A stretch of DNA of 64,000 bases from Angiostrongylus vasorum (GCA_018806985.1 JADANN010000456.1:1054001-1118000); one strand, 5' to 3'; positions 47,001-52,899 are shown, counted from the first letter of the stretch. Numbers and translations are program-made. The notes: generated by a model from the letters alone, not told the origin.

Positions 47001-48018
47001 TCGAAATCGCGTCGACGACGGAATCAGAATCGAGTCACGTAACATCGTAGCGAAACGAGAATCGTAGAAGCGTAAGCCTAAGAGGAATGTTTTCGACAAT
47101 GAAAAACCAACTCCATAGAGCAATTATTCAAAATAAAATCGAGAACAAAACGGAAATCAGTCCCGAATTTTTGCCCATGATCAAAATATTCGCCTTGTAA
47201 GCAAAACTATACAACTTGTTCCAGTAAGAGACCAAGAAAGTTGTCAGAGAAGTGGCCGAATGCCAGGAAGAGATGGACATAGAAATTTTTGCTGAACCGA
47301 GGCCGAAATGTGGTCACTTAGTATAAAATTTTTTACATTCATAGAGTGGAATTTGGTTTTAACAGTTTCTACCAGCTTACGAAGCAAATTTCATTGTGAA
47401 CAAAACAATAAGAAAGTTGAAAGAAAACTTGAAAAGCTAGGAATTTTCGATTTTCGAAATATCATAGAACAGTTAAAAAAGAACCAATTATGTTATACAT
47501 AATGAAAATCTGCTGCATTAGTCTTGGTTTTTATGTGGAGAAAAAAATCAACAGTGTTTTTTAATAAAGATGAGATAAATCGCCGTTGTTCACTGGCTTT
47601 TTGTGGTTGAAGGGCTTCTTCAGTGCTTTACTACTTGGTAATAATGACCAACGCAGGACTGAAAAGTTTCCCCTAATCATACAGCGTTGTACTACAAACG
47701 CATTCAATTCGATAATCATCTCATAGTCGGTAAGGCCCTGAATTTTCAAAACCCTTAATAAAAGTGGGACGAAAACACTCCAGGAACGCAGTAGACAGTG
47801 GCAAAATTACGACGCTCGTAGAAACAGACATCATTCCTCGTAGGAAAAAAAAATATAACTGCGTTTGAGTACGATAAAAACTTATAACTCTTATGACAAA
47901 AATAACACTTACTGCTTAAAGCGCTCAAAAAAGCAATTATTCCTTTTTTTTTCTTGATTTCCCAAAAGATTTTTCCCACATGAGTCAGTGTTGAGAGTAA
48001 ATGGCGAACAGCATTCAT
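19829..48018 (-). CDS. Type I L-asparaginase with C-terminal ankyrin repeats (multi-exon gene)
   Basis: Hydrolyses L-asparagine to aspartate and ammonia. The family is the cytosolic AnsA / animal ASPG ('60-kDa lysophospholipase') type. Exons listed separately join in frame throughout: the isoform beginning at 40,644 has 728 codons plus stop and the one beginning at 48,018 has 847. In the 728-residue form, YTGGTIGM (nucleophile Thr about 89) and [10 protein letters not shown] (Thr190-Asp191) supply the two catalytic Thr centres. MRGNRTIK gives the conserved Lys near 262, and SDMTSEAAM and LRGEMT complete the asparaginase domain (about 80-440). Ankyrin repeats follow (about 480-670: [23 protein letters not shown]). 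The gene is about 28 kb because its introns are packed with repeats. Alternative phase-1 first exons suggest several N termini. The identity is secure; the start and the last exon are less certain. Confidence 0.92.
20060..23492 (-). mobile_element. Near full-length RTE-clade LINE retrotransposon
   Basis: A 3.43-kb element flanked by a 9-bp target-site duplication, CAAAACGTT (20051-20059 and 23493-23501). From its 5' end it encodes an APE-type endonuclease, a reverse transcriptase (SIDLQKAFD motif A near 21195; LRFADDIV motif C near 20895) and the RTE C-terminal region ([16 protein letters not shown]). The RT half has several frameshifts and stops, so it is inactive. The 3' end carries two tandem ACAGGTG units. 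It sits in the last intron of the asparaginase gene in the same orientation. Confidence 0.9.
22274..23365 (-). CDS. RTE endonuclease region ORF
   Basis: An open frame of 363 codons within the retrotransposon. APE-family catalytic motifs are visible in order: [47 protein letters not shown] and YEIDH. The first about 150 residues are a non-catalytic leader. The domain nicks target DNA to prime reverse transcription. The frame is broken just downstream of YEIDH, so this is the N-terminal part of a decayed single ORF rather than a free protein. Confidence 0.8.
   Translation of the reverse strand: MDPGDGLPVSAAPIWHILSVYASRIHARVCGCVLACADYILRVSSAKSLQSSDRKVYGRRLESPPTNKLHVHSGKAWQATREYTRLPRSELSKLYVGIKMLNTVKKKQGLIPLILKEPPNSAALGRSSTERLLKSQVQWKLPGLYRTKVTICTYNARTLASESSIEDLLMQTRRIRYDVIGLAETRRRHPFSSVYDTGAELFLGTRDSRAVGGVGVLVNTSLSMDTEHSFEQLTTQIGRLRLKRCGSMPALTIFVVYAPTSNYDEEEVEAFDMDLEKFCREDHTFSKVIIGDFNAKIGPRKTSEERHFGTQGLEWNEQGGRLSKFIMATKTIHVNSQFQKPHPQRWTWEFPNGEYHYEIDHSK
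23658..23777 (-). CDS. Asparaginase gene exon (ankyrin)
   Basis: Acceptor AATTTCAG|GC, donor ACG|GTGAGC; 40 codons, phase 0-0. Encodes [18 protein letters not shown] and [15 protein letters not shown], the end of one ankyrin repeat and the start of the last. Confidence 0.88.
23870..23985 (-). CDS. Asparaginase gene exon (ankyrin)
   Basis: Acceptor CTTTAAG|GA, donor GTG|GTCAGT; enters in phase 1, leaves in phase 0. Encodes [18 protein letters not shown] and [10 protein letters not shown], aligning with the corresponding segment of animal ASPG proteins. Confidence 0.85.
24286..24460 (-). mobile_element. SINE-like repeat, family A
   Basis: Intronic, same strand as the asparaginase gene. The tail (acggcaggctttatg) lies at 24305 and the head (cctgtttgtc on the plus strand) near 24450. 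The core has GGTCCGGAGTTTTGCAAATA on the complement. Confidence 0.75.
24565..24677 (-). CDS. Asparaginase gene exon (ankyrin)
   Basis: Acceptor AATTATAG|AG, donor CTTG|GTACGT; phase 2 in, phase 1 out. Encodes [20 protein letters not shown], a typical ankyrin helix pair, then a GAGGIIDI segment. Confidence 0.88.
24778..24902 (-). CDS. Asparaginase gene exon (ankyrin)
   Basis: Acceptor TTTTTTGAG|GA (atypical GAG), donor GAA|GTAGGT; phase 0 in, phase 2 out. Encodes [19 protein letters not shown], then [17 protein letters not shown], a near-canonical ankyrin repeat. Confidence 0.88.
25135..25400 (-). mobile_element. Diverged SINE-like repeat, family B
   Basis: On the complement, GTGTAGCACAGCAGTTAATG near 25380-25398 is A-box-like and GTTTGATTCCACTCC near 25333 is B-box-like. 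The rest is strongly diverged. Intronic in the asparaginase gene. Confidence 0.45.
25443..25573 (-). CDS. Asparaginase gene exon (linker to ankyrin region)
   Basis: Acceptor GGTTTTCAG|TT, donor AAG|GTTTGT; phase 1 in, phase 0 out. Encodes [18 protein letters not shown], then [12 protein letters not shown], the helical linker between the catalytic domain and the ankyrin repeats. Confidence 0.88.
25648..25720 (-). CDS. Asparaginase gene exon
   Basis: Acceptor TTTTACAG|AT, donor ATCA|GTGAGT; phase 0 in, phase 1 out. Encodes [16 protein letters not shown]; the LRGEMT block is conserved in the family. Confidence 0.88.
26019..26132 (-). CDS. Asparaginase gene exon
   Basis: Acceptor TATTGCAG|AT, donor ATG|GTAAGA; 38 codons, phase 0-0. 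Encodes [20 protein letters not shown], one of the most conserved type I asparaginase segments. Confidence 0.92.
26392..26573 (+). mobile_element. SINE-like repeat, family A variant
   Basis: Intronic, antisense to the gene. The head is diverged (GATGCAGTGTGTAATAGGC, B-box-like AGTTCGATCTAGG). The 3' half is typical: AAATATCTCAGCATCAT, ATTTCACATC..GCC, aggcagcaaataa. Confidence 0.7.
26612..26870 (+). mobile_element. SINE-like repeat, family C
   Basis: Very clear tRNA-like head: A-box TAGCACAGCGGTAG near 26629, B-box TGGTTCGATCGC near 26665. The body ends near 26870. Antisense in an asparaginase intron. Confidence 0.8.
27221..27304 (-). CDS. Asparaginase gene exon
   Basis: Acceptor CTTTTCAG|GA, donor AAAA|GTAAGT; 28 codons, phase 0-0. 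Encodes [20 protein letters not shown], matching the VNCTHCLQGAV region of animal ASPG. Confidence 0.92.
27490..27780 (+). mobile_element. SINE-like repeat, family B
   Basis: Well-preserved copy: head with GGAGCAGTGGTTGGAGGCGCC near 27497 and B-box GGAATCGATCCCGTGCC near 27539. Diagnostic body 'accagacttgtctgggag' near 27602 and tail 'gggattgatcaacgcc' near 27739. Several ORFs on both strands here are shadows. Confidence 0.85.
28461..28562 (-). CDS. Asparaginase gene exon
   Basis: Acceptor ATTTAAAG|GT, donor ACA|GTAAGT; 34 codons, phase 0-0. Encodes [20 protein letters not shown], then [11 protein letters not shown], aligning with FLQPPLKGVVMETFGSGN of animal ASPG. Confidence 0.92.
28670..29035 (+). 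mobile_element. SINE-like repeat, family C
   Basis: A-box TGGCGCAGCGGTAGTG at 28678. The family body and a diverged tail run to near 29035. Intronic, antisense. Confidence 0.75.
29204..29316 (-). CDS. Asparaginase gene exon
   Basis: Acceptor ATTTTCCAG|TG, donor TCG|GTAGGT; phase 1 in, phase 0 out. Encodes [20 protein letters not shown], then [14 protein letters not shown], matching QDVGLLRLYPGI. Confidence 0.92.
29745..30030 (+). mobile_element. SINE-like repeat, family B
   Basis: Head GTAGTCCAGTGGTTAGAGGCGCC at 29752, B-box CGATCGATCCCGTGCC near 29789, body 'accagacttctctctgagg' and tail 'gttgatcaacgccgag'. Intronic, antisense. Confidence 0.82.
30685..31022 (-). mobile_element. Internal fragment of RTE LINE (RT core)
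   Basis: About 340 bp matching roughly 21195-21525 of the full-length [22 protein letters not shown], then [20 protein letters not shown] on the minus strand. It is missing both ends of the element. Its right end lies only about 55 bp from the splice donor of the asparaginase exon at 31,077. Confidence 0.85.
31077..31203 (-). CDS. Asparaginase gene exon
   Basis: Acceptor TATTTTAG|GT, donor CAAG|GTTAAC; phase 0 in, phase 1 out. Encodes [20 protein letters not shown], with the family's conserved Lys in RTIK, then [15 protein letters not shown]. Confidence 0.92.
31425..31680 (+). mobile_element. SINE-like repeat, family D (internally deleted)
   Basis: 5' part 'atcgtggctggaaggtg' near 31431 and 3' part GCTGGGGACCGCACAACCAG near 31633, with tail CCAAGTATCGAAG. 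Shorter than the 370-380 bp full copies. Intronic. Confidence 0.75.
31894..31977 (-). CDS. Asparaginase gene exon
   Basis: Acceptor TATATTCAG|AT, donor GAG|GTGAGT; 28 codons, phase 0-0. Encodes [20 protein letters not shown], then GNYDIPE; matches [21 protein letters not shown] of animal ASPG. Confidence 0.93.
32080..32290 (+). mobile_element. Diverged SINE-like repeat, family B (3' part)
   Basis: Body 'gatgcatcggtaccacagc' near 32151, 'cctctacattgtttag' near 32199 and tail 'ccgaaagctttatt' near 32257. The head is degenerate. Intronic. Confidence 0.5.
32397..32600 (-). CDS. Asparaginase gene exon with second catalytic motif
   Basis: Acceptor CTTTTCAG|AT, donor CAG|GTAGAT; 68 codons, phase 0-0. 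Encodes [18 protein letters not shown], then [19 protein letters not shown] and [14 protein letters not shown] is the second asparaginase signature (catalytic Thr-Asp). Confidence 0.95.
32968..33355 (+). mobile_element. SINE-like repeat, family D
   Basis: Near full-length: 5' inverted pair cctcccaacgg / gctgggagg at 32968-33006, middle 'agtaaaccaataccaggg' near 33112, 3' GCTGGGGCCCGCACAAC near 33302 and CAAGTATCAAG tail. Intronic. Confidence 0.85.
33420..33620 (-). mobile_element. SINE-like repeat, family A
   Basis: Complete copy: tail 'tttatttgctgccttctat' at 33420, core GGTGCTGAGATATTCGCG at 33480, B-box complement near 33525 and head ending 'cgcctgtctctctt' at 33610. Intronic, same strand as the gene. 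Confidence 0.82.
33755..34300 (+). mobile_element. SINE-like repeat, family D, interrupted
   Basis: D sequence at 33755-33925 ('taccaggatccactaccat' to 'taaaccagcg') resumes at 34207-34300 (AAACTCCGAAAAG, GCTGGGTCCGCACAACCAG). The interruption at 33935-34205 is a family B SINE, so this is a nested insertion. Confidence 0.75.
33935..34205 (-). mobile_element. SINE-like repeat, family B, nested in family D
   Basis: Minus-strand B copy: tail 'attaatccctgagggatgcg' at 33956, body 'cgatgcatcgagcc' near 34058, B-box complement near 34150 and head complement 'tgcgccacacgcgccctt' at 34188. Confidence 0.82.
34722..34855. repeat. (AAAT)n-like simple repeat
   Basis: Imperfect aaat/aaataat tract. Ile/Leu/Phe-rich minus-strand ORFs across it are artefacts. 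Confidence 0.9.
34862..35150 (+). mobile_element. SINE-like repeat, family B
   Basis: Head GGGGCGCGTGTAGAGCATTGG at 34871, B-box TGGTTCAACTCCG near 34924, tail 'gagattgatcaacgcggga' near 35121. Starts directly after the AAAT tract. Intronic. Confidence 0.78.
35558..35712 (-). CDS. Asparaginase gene exon
   Basis: Acceptor TTTTTTCAG|TC, donor TGG|GTGAGA; phase 1 in, phase 0 out. Encodes [20 protein letters not shown] and [21 protein letters not shown] and the following loop are family hallmarks. An earlier GTGAGG donor would delete 8 codons. Confidence 0.9.
36688..36930 (-). mobile_element. SINE-like repeat, family B
   Basis: Tail 'tcgatccctgtgggacgcg' at 36691, body 'cgatgcatcgagccagtgc' at 36790, B-box complement near 36875, head diverged near 36920. 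Intronic. Confidence 0.75.
37942..38071 (-). CDS. Asparaginase gene exon with first catalytic motif
   Basis: Acceptor GTATTTTAG|AA, donor GGAG|GTTGGT; 43 codons plus one base, phase 0 in, phase 1 out. Encodes [15 protein letters not shown], then [23 protein letters not shown] holds the nucleophilic Thr. There is no usable ATG ahead of the motif within the exon, so translation must start in an upstream exon. Confidence 0.95.
38700..39180 (-). promoter_or_regulatory. GC-rich island with splice donor; possible alternative promoter or 5' exon
   Basis: Markedly more GC/CpG-rich than its surroundings, with CCGTCCGT-type repeats near 38865. On the minus strand a consensus donor, CATCCAG|GTGAGC, at 38,721/38,722 would join in phase 0 to the exon at 38,071. 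That frame has no in-frame ATG in the island. Candidate alternative promoter with a mostly untranslated exon. Confidence 0.3.
39410..39662 (-). mobile_element. SINE-like repeat, family B
   Basis: Textbook copy on the complement: A-box GTGTGGCGCAGTGGTTAG near 39640-39658, B-box GGGATCGATCCCG near 39607, tail 'atccctgatagatgcgg' at 39416. Intronic. Confidence 0.88.
40057..40169 (-). CDS. Asparaginase gene exon, common 5' exon
   Basis: Acceptor TTGTTGTTAG|GT, donor ACG|GTAAGT; phase 1 in, phase 0 out into the catalytic exon at 38,071. Encodes [18 protein letters not shown], then [17 protein letters not shown]. Internal ATGs 14-17 nt after the acceptor would also suit a trans-spliced start. Confidence 0.75.
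40596..40644 (-). CDS. Asparaginase gene, alternative first exon (MFKIGSIP)
   Basis: ATG plus 16 codons, [16 protein letters not shown], then donor GAAG|GTGAGG in phase 1, exactly what the exon at 40,169 requires. An AG 8 nt upstream of the ATG (TCCTTGAG) could be a spliced-leader site. Supported only by frame and splice logic. Confidence 0.5.
40951..40963 (-). CDS. Asparaginase gene, alternative micro first exon (MVAE)
   Basis: GATTAG|GTTATG then MVAE and donor GAAG|GTAAGTTC in phase 1. Compatible with exon 40,169 and with spliced-leader addition 3 nt before the ATG. Very short, so moderate to low confidence. Confidence 0.4.
41078..41265 (-). mobile_element. SINE-like repeat, family A variant
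   Basis: Tail 'tctacttgctgtctatta' at 41084, 'tgatgctgagatatttgca' at 41140, head ending 'ggctttctctcagcctgatt' at 41243. The tRNA-like core is diverged (caccactgagacc). Confidence 0.7.
41316..41971 (+). CDS. Two unrecognised plus-strand ORFs, possibly exons or a pseudogene
   Basis: 41316-41516 encodes an acidic peptide ending [15 protein letters not shown]. 41735-41971 encodes [18 protein letters not shown]..., ending [15 protein letters not shown]. Both have protein-like composition and lie antisense in a large asparaginase intron. No domain recognised, no clear splice pair joins them, and no ATG opens the second. Could be a decayed gene or chance. Confidence 0.25.
42039..42262. repeat. 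Inverted repeat around (GTT)n microsatellite
   Basis: About 50-bp arms (42039-42090 and 42208-42262: gttcttatgaac..ggttggtataagttgt against acaacttatactaacc..gttcataagaac) enclose a roughly 110-bp GTT tract. Looks like a small foldback element. Poly-Leu and poly-Asn/Thr ORFs here are artefacts. Confidence 0.8.
42263..42600. other. No supported feature
   Basis: Unassigned intronic sequence. A copy of the short motif TGCCGAGGTTTATAGAAAATCG lies at its left edge (42289). Confidence 0.4.
42605..42900 (+). mobile_element. SINE-like repeat, family C
   Basis: Head 'agcgctgacgtagtgacg' near 42609, B-box CTAGTTCGACACCG near 42649, body 'aaaaagccctcaagcagcaa' near 42832. The 68-codon ORF inside is a shadow. 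Confidence 0.72.
43260..44695. other. No supported gene
   Basis: Intronic sequence for the long asparaginase isoform. A few short ORFs without recognisable features. No repeat family member identified. Confidence 0.4.
44700..45080 (-). mobile_element. SINE-like repeat, family D
   Basis: Minus-strand full-length copy: tail complement 'tacttggatacttgcatg' at 44728, GCTGGGACCCGCACAGCCAG complement near 44752, 5' end 'gaggagataaaccattggga' near 45056. Antisense ORFs of 79-171 codons over it are shadows. Confidence 0.82.
45081..46777. other. No supported gene
   Basis: Contains an 88-codon Lys-rich plus-strand ORF (45286-45552) of low complexity and otherwise unassigned AT-rich sequence. Confidence 0.35.
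46778..47077 (-). CDS. Asparaginase gene, 5' exon of long isoform
   Basis: Acceptor TTCCTCTTAG|GC, donor GGCA|GTGAGT; 300 nt, open throughout, phase 1 in and phase 1 out, matching exon 40,169. Encodes [20 protein letters not shown], Arg-rich without early acidic clusters and suggestive of a mitochondrial or other targeting leader, then a Ser/Asp-rich tail ([14 protein letters not shown]). The internal ATG 32 nt in could be a trans-spliced start. Linkage to asparaginase rests on strand, phase and spacing. Confidence 0.6.
47913..48018 (-). CDS. Possible first exon of long asparaginase isoform
   Basis: ATG plus 35 codons, [20 protein letters not shown], then [14 protein letters not shown] and donor AGCA|GTAAGT in phase 1, as the exon at 47,077 requires. 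Amphipathic, basic and hydrophobic, compatible with a membrane or mitochondrial N terminus. Predicted from frame and donor only. Confidence 0.45.
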
Positions 48019-48419
48019 TTTATCAATTCATATGTTTCCTACGTGAAGACGGGTCATTTAAATATTCAGCTAGGCGTAAAGGAAATTAGAAAATCCTGTG
48101 GAAATTGGATTCTCGATAAGAAAATGACATAATGAATCGAATAATGATGACGGTTGAGTCATTATCTCAGTGCTTCGAAGGTAGAATAGAACGAAAAGAA
48201 AAAAAAGCAGCAAAGGTAAAGTAAATGACGGGCTGGTGAATAATCAGTAGACGTCAGAGCAAATAGAACTTGTAGAAAGAAAATAAAACACTGGTTCAAT
48301 AACAAGCTAGCTTTTATGTATGCAGACGTAAACTGTTGACTGACAGTGCTTTAAACGTGATCATCTACTCTTCTTCGCTAATGTTAGGCAGTTTTTCATA
48401 ACCATTTTCCGTAATAAAA
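48019..48419. other. No supported feature; possible promoter region
   Basis: Lies upstream of the predicted first exon at 48,018. No clear core promoter element can be claimed. Confidence 0.3.
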
Positions 48420-48702
48420 ACTAAAATCACTATATTTAGCTTTTTCATTTTCCTGCCTTCTATACTTTTTTATGGCAGGTTATTATTATGCGAAATACAA
48501 CCACAAGATTGCTGAGATATTTGCAGATCGATAAGAACTAGCTGAAAGACAGGCGAAACGAAGGACCCGCATGGTGTGGTGGTGAACGCGTTACTCCCCG
48601 GAAAGGACAATAGCGCGTTCGTTCCCCACCGCAAACACCTACGGTCCGGAGTTTTGTAAATATCTCAGCAATCTTGTGGTTGTATTTCGCACTAAAATCA
48701 CT
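48420..48702. mobile_element. Inverted-dimer (hairpin) SINE, family A, with 12-bp TSD
   Basis: A partial inverted family A 3' segment (48450-48530) is joined head-on to an almost complete plus-strand copy (48535-48690). The unit is flanked by ACTAAAATCACT at 48420-48431 and 48691-48702. Same architecture as 16546-17017 but a different target sequence. Confidence 0.8.
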
Positions 48703-48831
48703 GTTATTCAAGAATGAGATCAAGATCACTTCAAAACAATGATTTTACGTCATCAATATCTACCGCTTAAACAATATGGACCCATTCAACTCTAAACATC
48801 CCAAATACTTTTAGGGCATCCAACTTTTTAG

Positions 48832-48920
48832 TTAGGGCCTATTATTTTTTTTGTGGTAGGGGATTATGTGAAATGCAACCACAATGGTGTTGAGGTGTTT
48901 GCAAAACTTGGACCGCAACC
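48832..48920 (-). mobile_element. SINE-like repeat, family A (3' part)
   Basis: 'cctattattttttttgtggtagg' at 48839 and 'atgcaaccacaatggtgttgagg' near 48874. Truncated. A family B tail fragment ('agagattgatcaacgccgag') follows near 48962. Confidence 0.6.
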
Positions 48921-49129
48921 CAGCTTCGAACTCGAAAGTCGAACGCATAGTATATCCCTCAGAGATTGATCAACGCCGAGACCTTCATCCTTTCTTAATT
49001 GTGAAGAAAAAAATAATAAGCATTAAATAGGTTACACATTGTGGTTCCAAGTGCGGCATCAGCTTCACAGGGTTCAGTGCCCATTTATGCTACCCAGATC
49101 ATTCCCGTTGATGGATGATTGCTGATAGC

Positions 49130-49275
49130 ACCGAGAGAGTAAAAAACATGGCCAAAAGGAAGACAAAGCAGGGGTCTCAGTGGTGCAAATGGTAACACGT
49201 GAGCCTCCATAAAGGGTAATCGCGAGTTCGAAGCTGGGTTGCAGTCGAAGTTTTGCCAACAACTCAACATCGTTG
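49130..49275 (+). mobile_element. SINE-like repeat, family A variant
   Basis: Diverged head with GGTGCAAATGGTAACACGTGAGCC and B-box-like GCGAGTTCGAAGCTGG near 49215, ending 'caactcaacatcgttgcgg'. Tail missing. Confidence 0.55.
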
Positions 49276-49324
49276 CGGTTGTACCCTCGGATAGTTTGCC
49301 TACTAATTATGAAGGTATATACAT

Positions 49325-49695
49325 ACCTCCCAACGGTTTACCACCTTATCGTGGCTGGGAGGTGTTCCTAGGTGTCGGGCTGCGATGTACAGCGGAGGAC
49401 TTATCTCCTGGCAGGGTCTCCCAAGTTAAGAGGGAGTCCGGCGTTTCCATCAGGAAGCCTAGCTAAGAGTAAACCAATATCAGGATTCAGCACCGTCCTG
49501 GTATCAAAGTCGTGTTGTGGCAAATCTCCCACAAAGGCTGCGACTACCTGTGGTGGTGAAGATCTGGGGCAGACTTTGGCCAGGCTGACCTCATTATTAT
49601 AGAGAGCCACAAAGGCTTAAATAGCAAATCTCAGAAAAAGTGGAGATTATGCTGGGGCCCCCACAACCAGTGAGGACAGGCTATTCAAGTATCAA
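49325..49695 (+). mobile_element. SINE-like repeat, family D
   Basis: 5' 'cctcccaacggtttaccacc' at 49326, middle 'aagagtaaaccaatatcagg' at 49462, 3' GCTGGGGCCCCCACAACCAG near 49651 and CAAGTATCAAGTTCAAG tail, which runs straight into an AT microsatellite. Confidence 0.85.
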
Positions 49696-49699
49696 GTTC

Positions 49700-49704
49700 A
49701 AGTA

Positions 49705-49770
<66 letters not shown>
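49700..49770. repeat. (AT)n microsatellite
   Basis: Almost pure AT tract directly following the family D tail. Confidence 0.95.
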
Positions 49771-49772
<2 letters not shown>

Positions 49773-49779
49773 CAGATAT

Positions 49780-50025
49780 AACGGCTTAATGGAAGCACCA
49801 TGCATCCGACTCCATTCGTGGCATCATAGAGGTGACTGAATGTGTATGCGGCAAATACAATGACTTGCGGATGTCCACCGATGTATTAAGTCAGCGTTCT
49901 TATTTCACAAGAAAAGTTTCGGCTCGGGATGAAAGGAAGGTGTGGTTTTCCCGGGGCAAGTGCTCGAAACAACGACCACACTTGCGTGACAGAGCACCTC
50001 CATCTACTGTGTTACACGCATCCTC
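49780..50025 (-). mobile_element. SINE-like repeat, family B
   Basis: Tail 'gaagcaccatgcatccgac' at 49792, body 'accgatgtattaagtcag' at 49877, head complement 'ctgtgttacacgcatcc' near 50008. Diverged and rearranged in the middle. Confidence 0.65.
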
Positions 50026-51695
50026 TAATACAAACATATTTTGGAAAATGTTGGAAATTATGCAGTACTGATGAAACGAAAAGTGTTCAAGTCATCCTTT
50101 AAAGTATCTCCTCATAACCCTAATAACACGACGTCGTACGGTTGCTGTTACACTGGAATATCAGTAACTATACCAAAAATAACCACAGCTCATTGAATTG
50201 TTTCTCCACCTGTCCATAAATGATTGGCTGATTTTCTAGAAAATGGAGTGCTGCCTAGATTACCAGTTAAACTCAAATGTTCAGAGCACCGGTCAAATGT
50301 TTTTTAAGCGTTCCATTATTAAGTAGATATCTTTTTAAGAAAAAGACACAACAAGGAAGAGTAGGCTTACTGGACTATAGAAAGACGTAAAATCTCATAG
50401 CTTATAAGGACATACCAAAGAGGAAAGCCATTTTCGTTAATTTGATTTCAGTCAATTTAAAGTAACGTGTTGTTGTTATGACAACTTACTAGAAATCAAT
50501 ACAAGCACCAGTGTAGGCTATTTATTTAAGAAGCCTAAAAGATAATTTTTCATTAAATTAAGACCTTAGCTTGAAAAAGGAAACTAATGGCGGCGGAACT
50601 TTAAGTAGAATTTACGAAGCAAAAATTTCCGCACATGAGATGAGGAAATCATCGACGAAACTTTGTCTCATTTCCTTAACCAGTCTTGTTTTCAGTTAAG
50701 CCACTATAGCTAGACGGTCGAGAATAAATCCAACAGAAAAAAAATGGTCCTAGCAGAAGCCACATGGTGAAAACAACGCATGGTTGAGAAAAACCCAAAC
50801 AAGAAAAGAAAAAAAGGGACGAAAAGGAAGCAATTTGATCAGGAGGAAATGAGAATGGAAGAAAGGAAAACTCTCTTAGAGCTAAGCCTCTGAGACCGTC
50901 ACAAAACTCAAAGAAAATCAAGTAAACAGCTGAACAGCGAGAATGGAGCGCTGAGAGACTTCAATATCAGTAGGCTCATGAACTCGTCCAAGTGGAAAAA
51001 AGTCGCCCAACTGTCAACAAAATTTTAAAAAATCCCGTTGTAAAAAAAAATTGAAACGCATTCGAAATGCTCATCTTATTCGATTGGACGGAATAAGATG
51101 AATGGATGAGAATGAAAGAATGATTTGCGACCACATGAGCACAAAAGCTAGTTCAATTCTTTTATTCTCTCTTTGTTTCACGGAGTTTTCACGGTCTTCT
51201 ATCTAAATTCACTGAAAAAAACTTGCACTATTAAAATAGTGGATAAGGAAGCGATAAGATTTCATACAGACTGCATTTGAAATTTCACGAAAATGGCGCC
51301 AAAATTCAAGGCTTTGGAAAAAGAAATTGAAATCGTAAAGAATACTAAATATAGGAAAATATTATGTTAAAAAAGATAATTGATTACCGCTAAGAAGGTA
51401 ATCAAACTGATAACGAGCTCCTGAAAACATGGTAAAGAAAGCTCGAACTAAAAACGGTAGTTTCAAGTAGATAGCGTAGGCGAATGAACGGCTCAACATA
51501 GAAATCCCCCTGCAATAAAACACACAGAGATTAAAATATTATATGAAAAATGATACAATTCGGACGGCAGTCCTATCAAAATCGTAGTTTGTTCTTCAAA
51601 TGACGATTTTCGTCCTCACTACCTCGTTTGATCCATTTCCAACTCCCAACCCTTTTGAAAACACTCCAATAAAGCATTTTTATCATAAAGTGACA
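50026..51695. other. No supported gene
   Basis: Unassigned. The 81-codon minus-strand Phe/Ser-rich ORF at 50676-50921 has no splice or domain support. Confidence 0.35.
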
Positions 51696-51699
51696 GAAG

Positions 51700-51978
51700 A
51701 TGAAGCTCTCGGCGTTGATCAATTCCTGATGGATTTATTCGTCGTGCATTCGACTCCATTAATCATCGTTGGAGGTAATTAGAAGAATACCTGGTCGTTA
51801 CAATAACTCGTGGTGGTCTACCGATGTATGGAGCCAGTGCTCCTATCCTCTCAGACAAGTCTGGCACCAATTTGCCACCCCGGAGGGATGGAAGGCTTGG
51901 TGGGTTAGGGGGCGCGGTGATGGATCCCACGTGTCTTGCACACGACGCCTCCGACCACTGCGCCACACGCGCCCATTT
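51700..51978 (-). mobile_element. SINE-like repeat, family B
   Basis: Tail 'ctctcggcgttgatcaattcctg' at 51707, body 'ctcagacaagtctggcacca' at 51849, head complement 'gaccactgcgccacacgcgccc' at 51952. Confidence 0.85.
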
Positions 51979-52437
51979 CTATCATAACACCACTAATCTT
52001 ATCGATTTTCCTCCTTTCTCGATGGTATTTTCTAGGTGAAGGAGAATGAGTTCAATTTTCAAGAGAATTTCACAAAAATCTATGCTTCGACACATCTGTA
52101 TTAATAGTCTTCCAAAGCACTTAGTAGGGATAGACCAATATCAATGTCTGAACAATGCCGTGCTTATGCTCAACAGCAAATTTTGCAAACAAATAGTGAT
52201 AATTAATGGTAATAAATTAGTTACGATTTAATCTGACTCATAAACAGCCAGGCAATCACCATTTACTACCTAATATTGAATGTAAACAGCAAAAAAAAAT
52301 GAGTACATGCGCTAGATGTAAAAAGCGTTTACAGCACAGAAGCATTTGGAGTTGGTCAATCGCTGAAAGGCACCGTATGCATCCGATCCAATTCATTGCA
52401 CTGTCGAGATGCACATTTAGCCTACACGTTGATTTGA

Positions 52438-52815
52438 CCCCTCCCAACGGTTTACCGCCTCATCGTGGCTGGGATGTTCCTGGGTGTCGGACTGCGATGT
52501 ACAGCGGGGGGGATACATGCCCCGGCAGGGTCTCTCAAGCTGAATAAGAGTCCGGCGTTTCCATAAGGAAGCCTAGCTAAGAGTAAACCAATACCAGGAT
52601 CCGCCACCGTCCTGGTATCAAACTCGCATGGTGGCAAATCTCCCTCTGATCCACAACGGCGGTGACTGCCTGTGGTGGTGACGACCTAGGGCAGACTTTG
52701 GTAAGGCTGACCTCGGGATTCCAGGTAACTACAATGGCTTAACCAGCAAATCTCCGAAAAATGAAGATTATGCTGGGGCCCGCACAACCAGTGAGGACGG
52801 GCCGATCAAGTATTA
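52438..52815 (+). mobile_element. SINE-like repeat, family D
   Basis: 5' 'cccctcccaacggtttacc' at 52438, middle 'gtaaaccaataccaggatcc' at 52583, 3' GCTGGGGCCCGCACAACCAG near 52771, tail CAAGTATTATATT grading into a TTA microsatellite. Confidence 0.87.
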
Positions 52816-52827
52816 TATTATTATTCC

Positions 52828-52845
52828 AAGTCCAAGTATTATTAC

Positions 52846-52890
<45 letters not shown>
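52828..52890. repeat. (TTA)n microsatellite
   Basis: About 20 TTA units directly after the family D tail. Confidence 0.95.
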
Positions 52891-52894
<4 letters not shown>

Positions 52895-52899
52895 ATTAC

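Noticed and set aside
50676..50921. 81-codon hydrophobic minus-strand ORF considered as an extra 5' exon of the long gene
   Set aside because: No donor in phase 1 and a Phe/Ser composition typical of reverse-translated AG-rich DNA.
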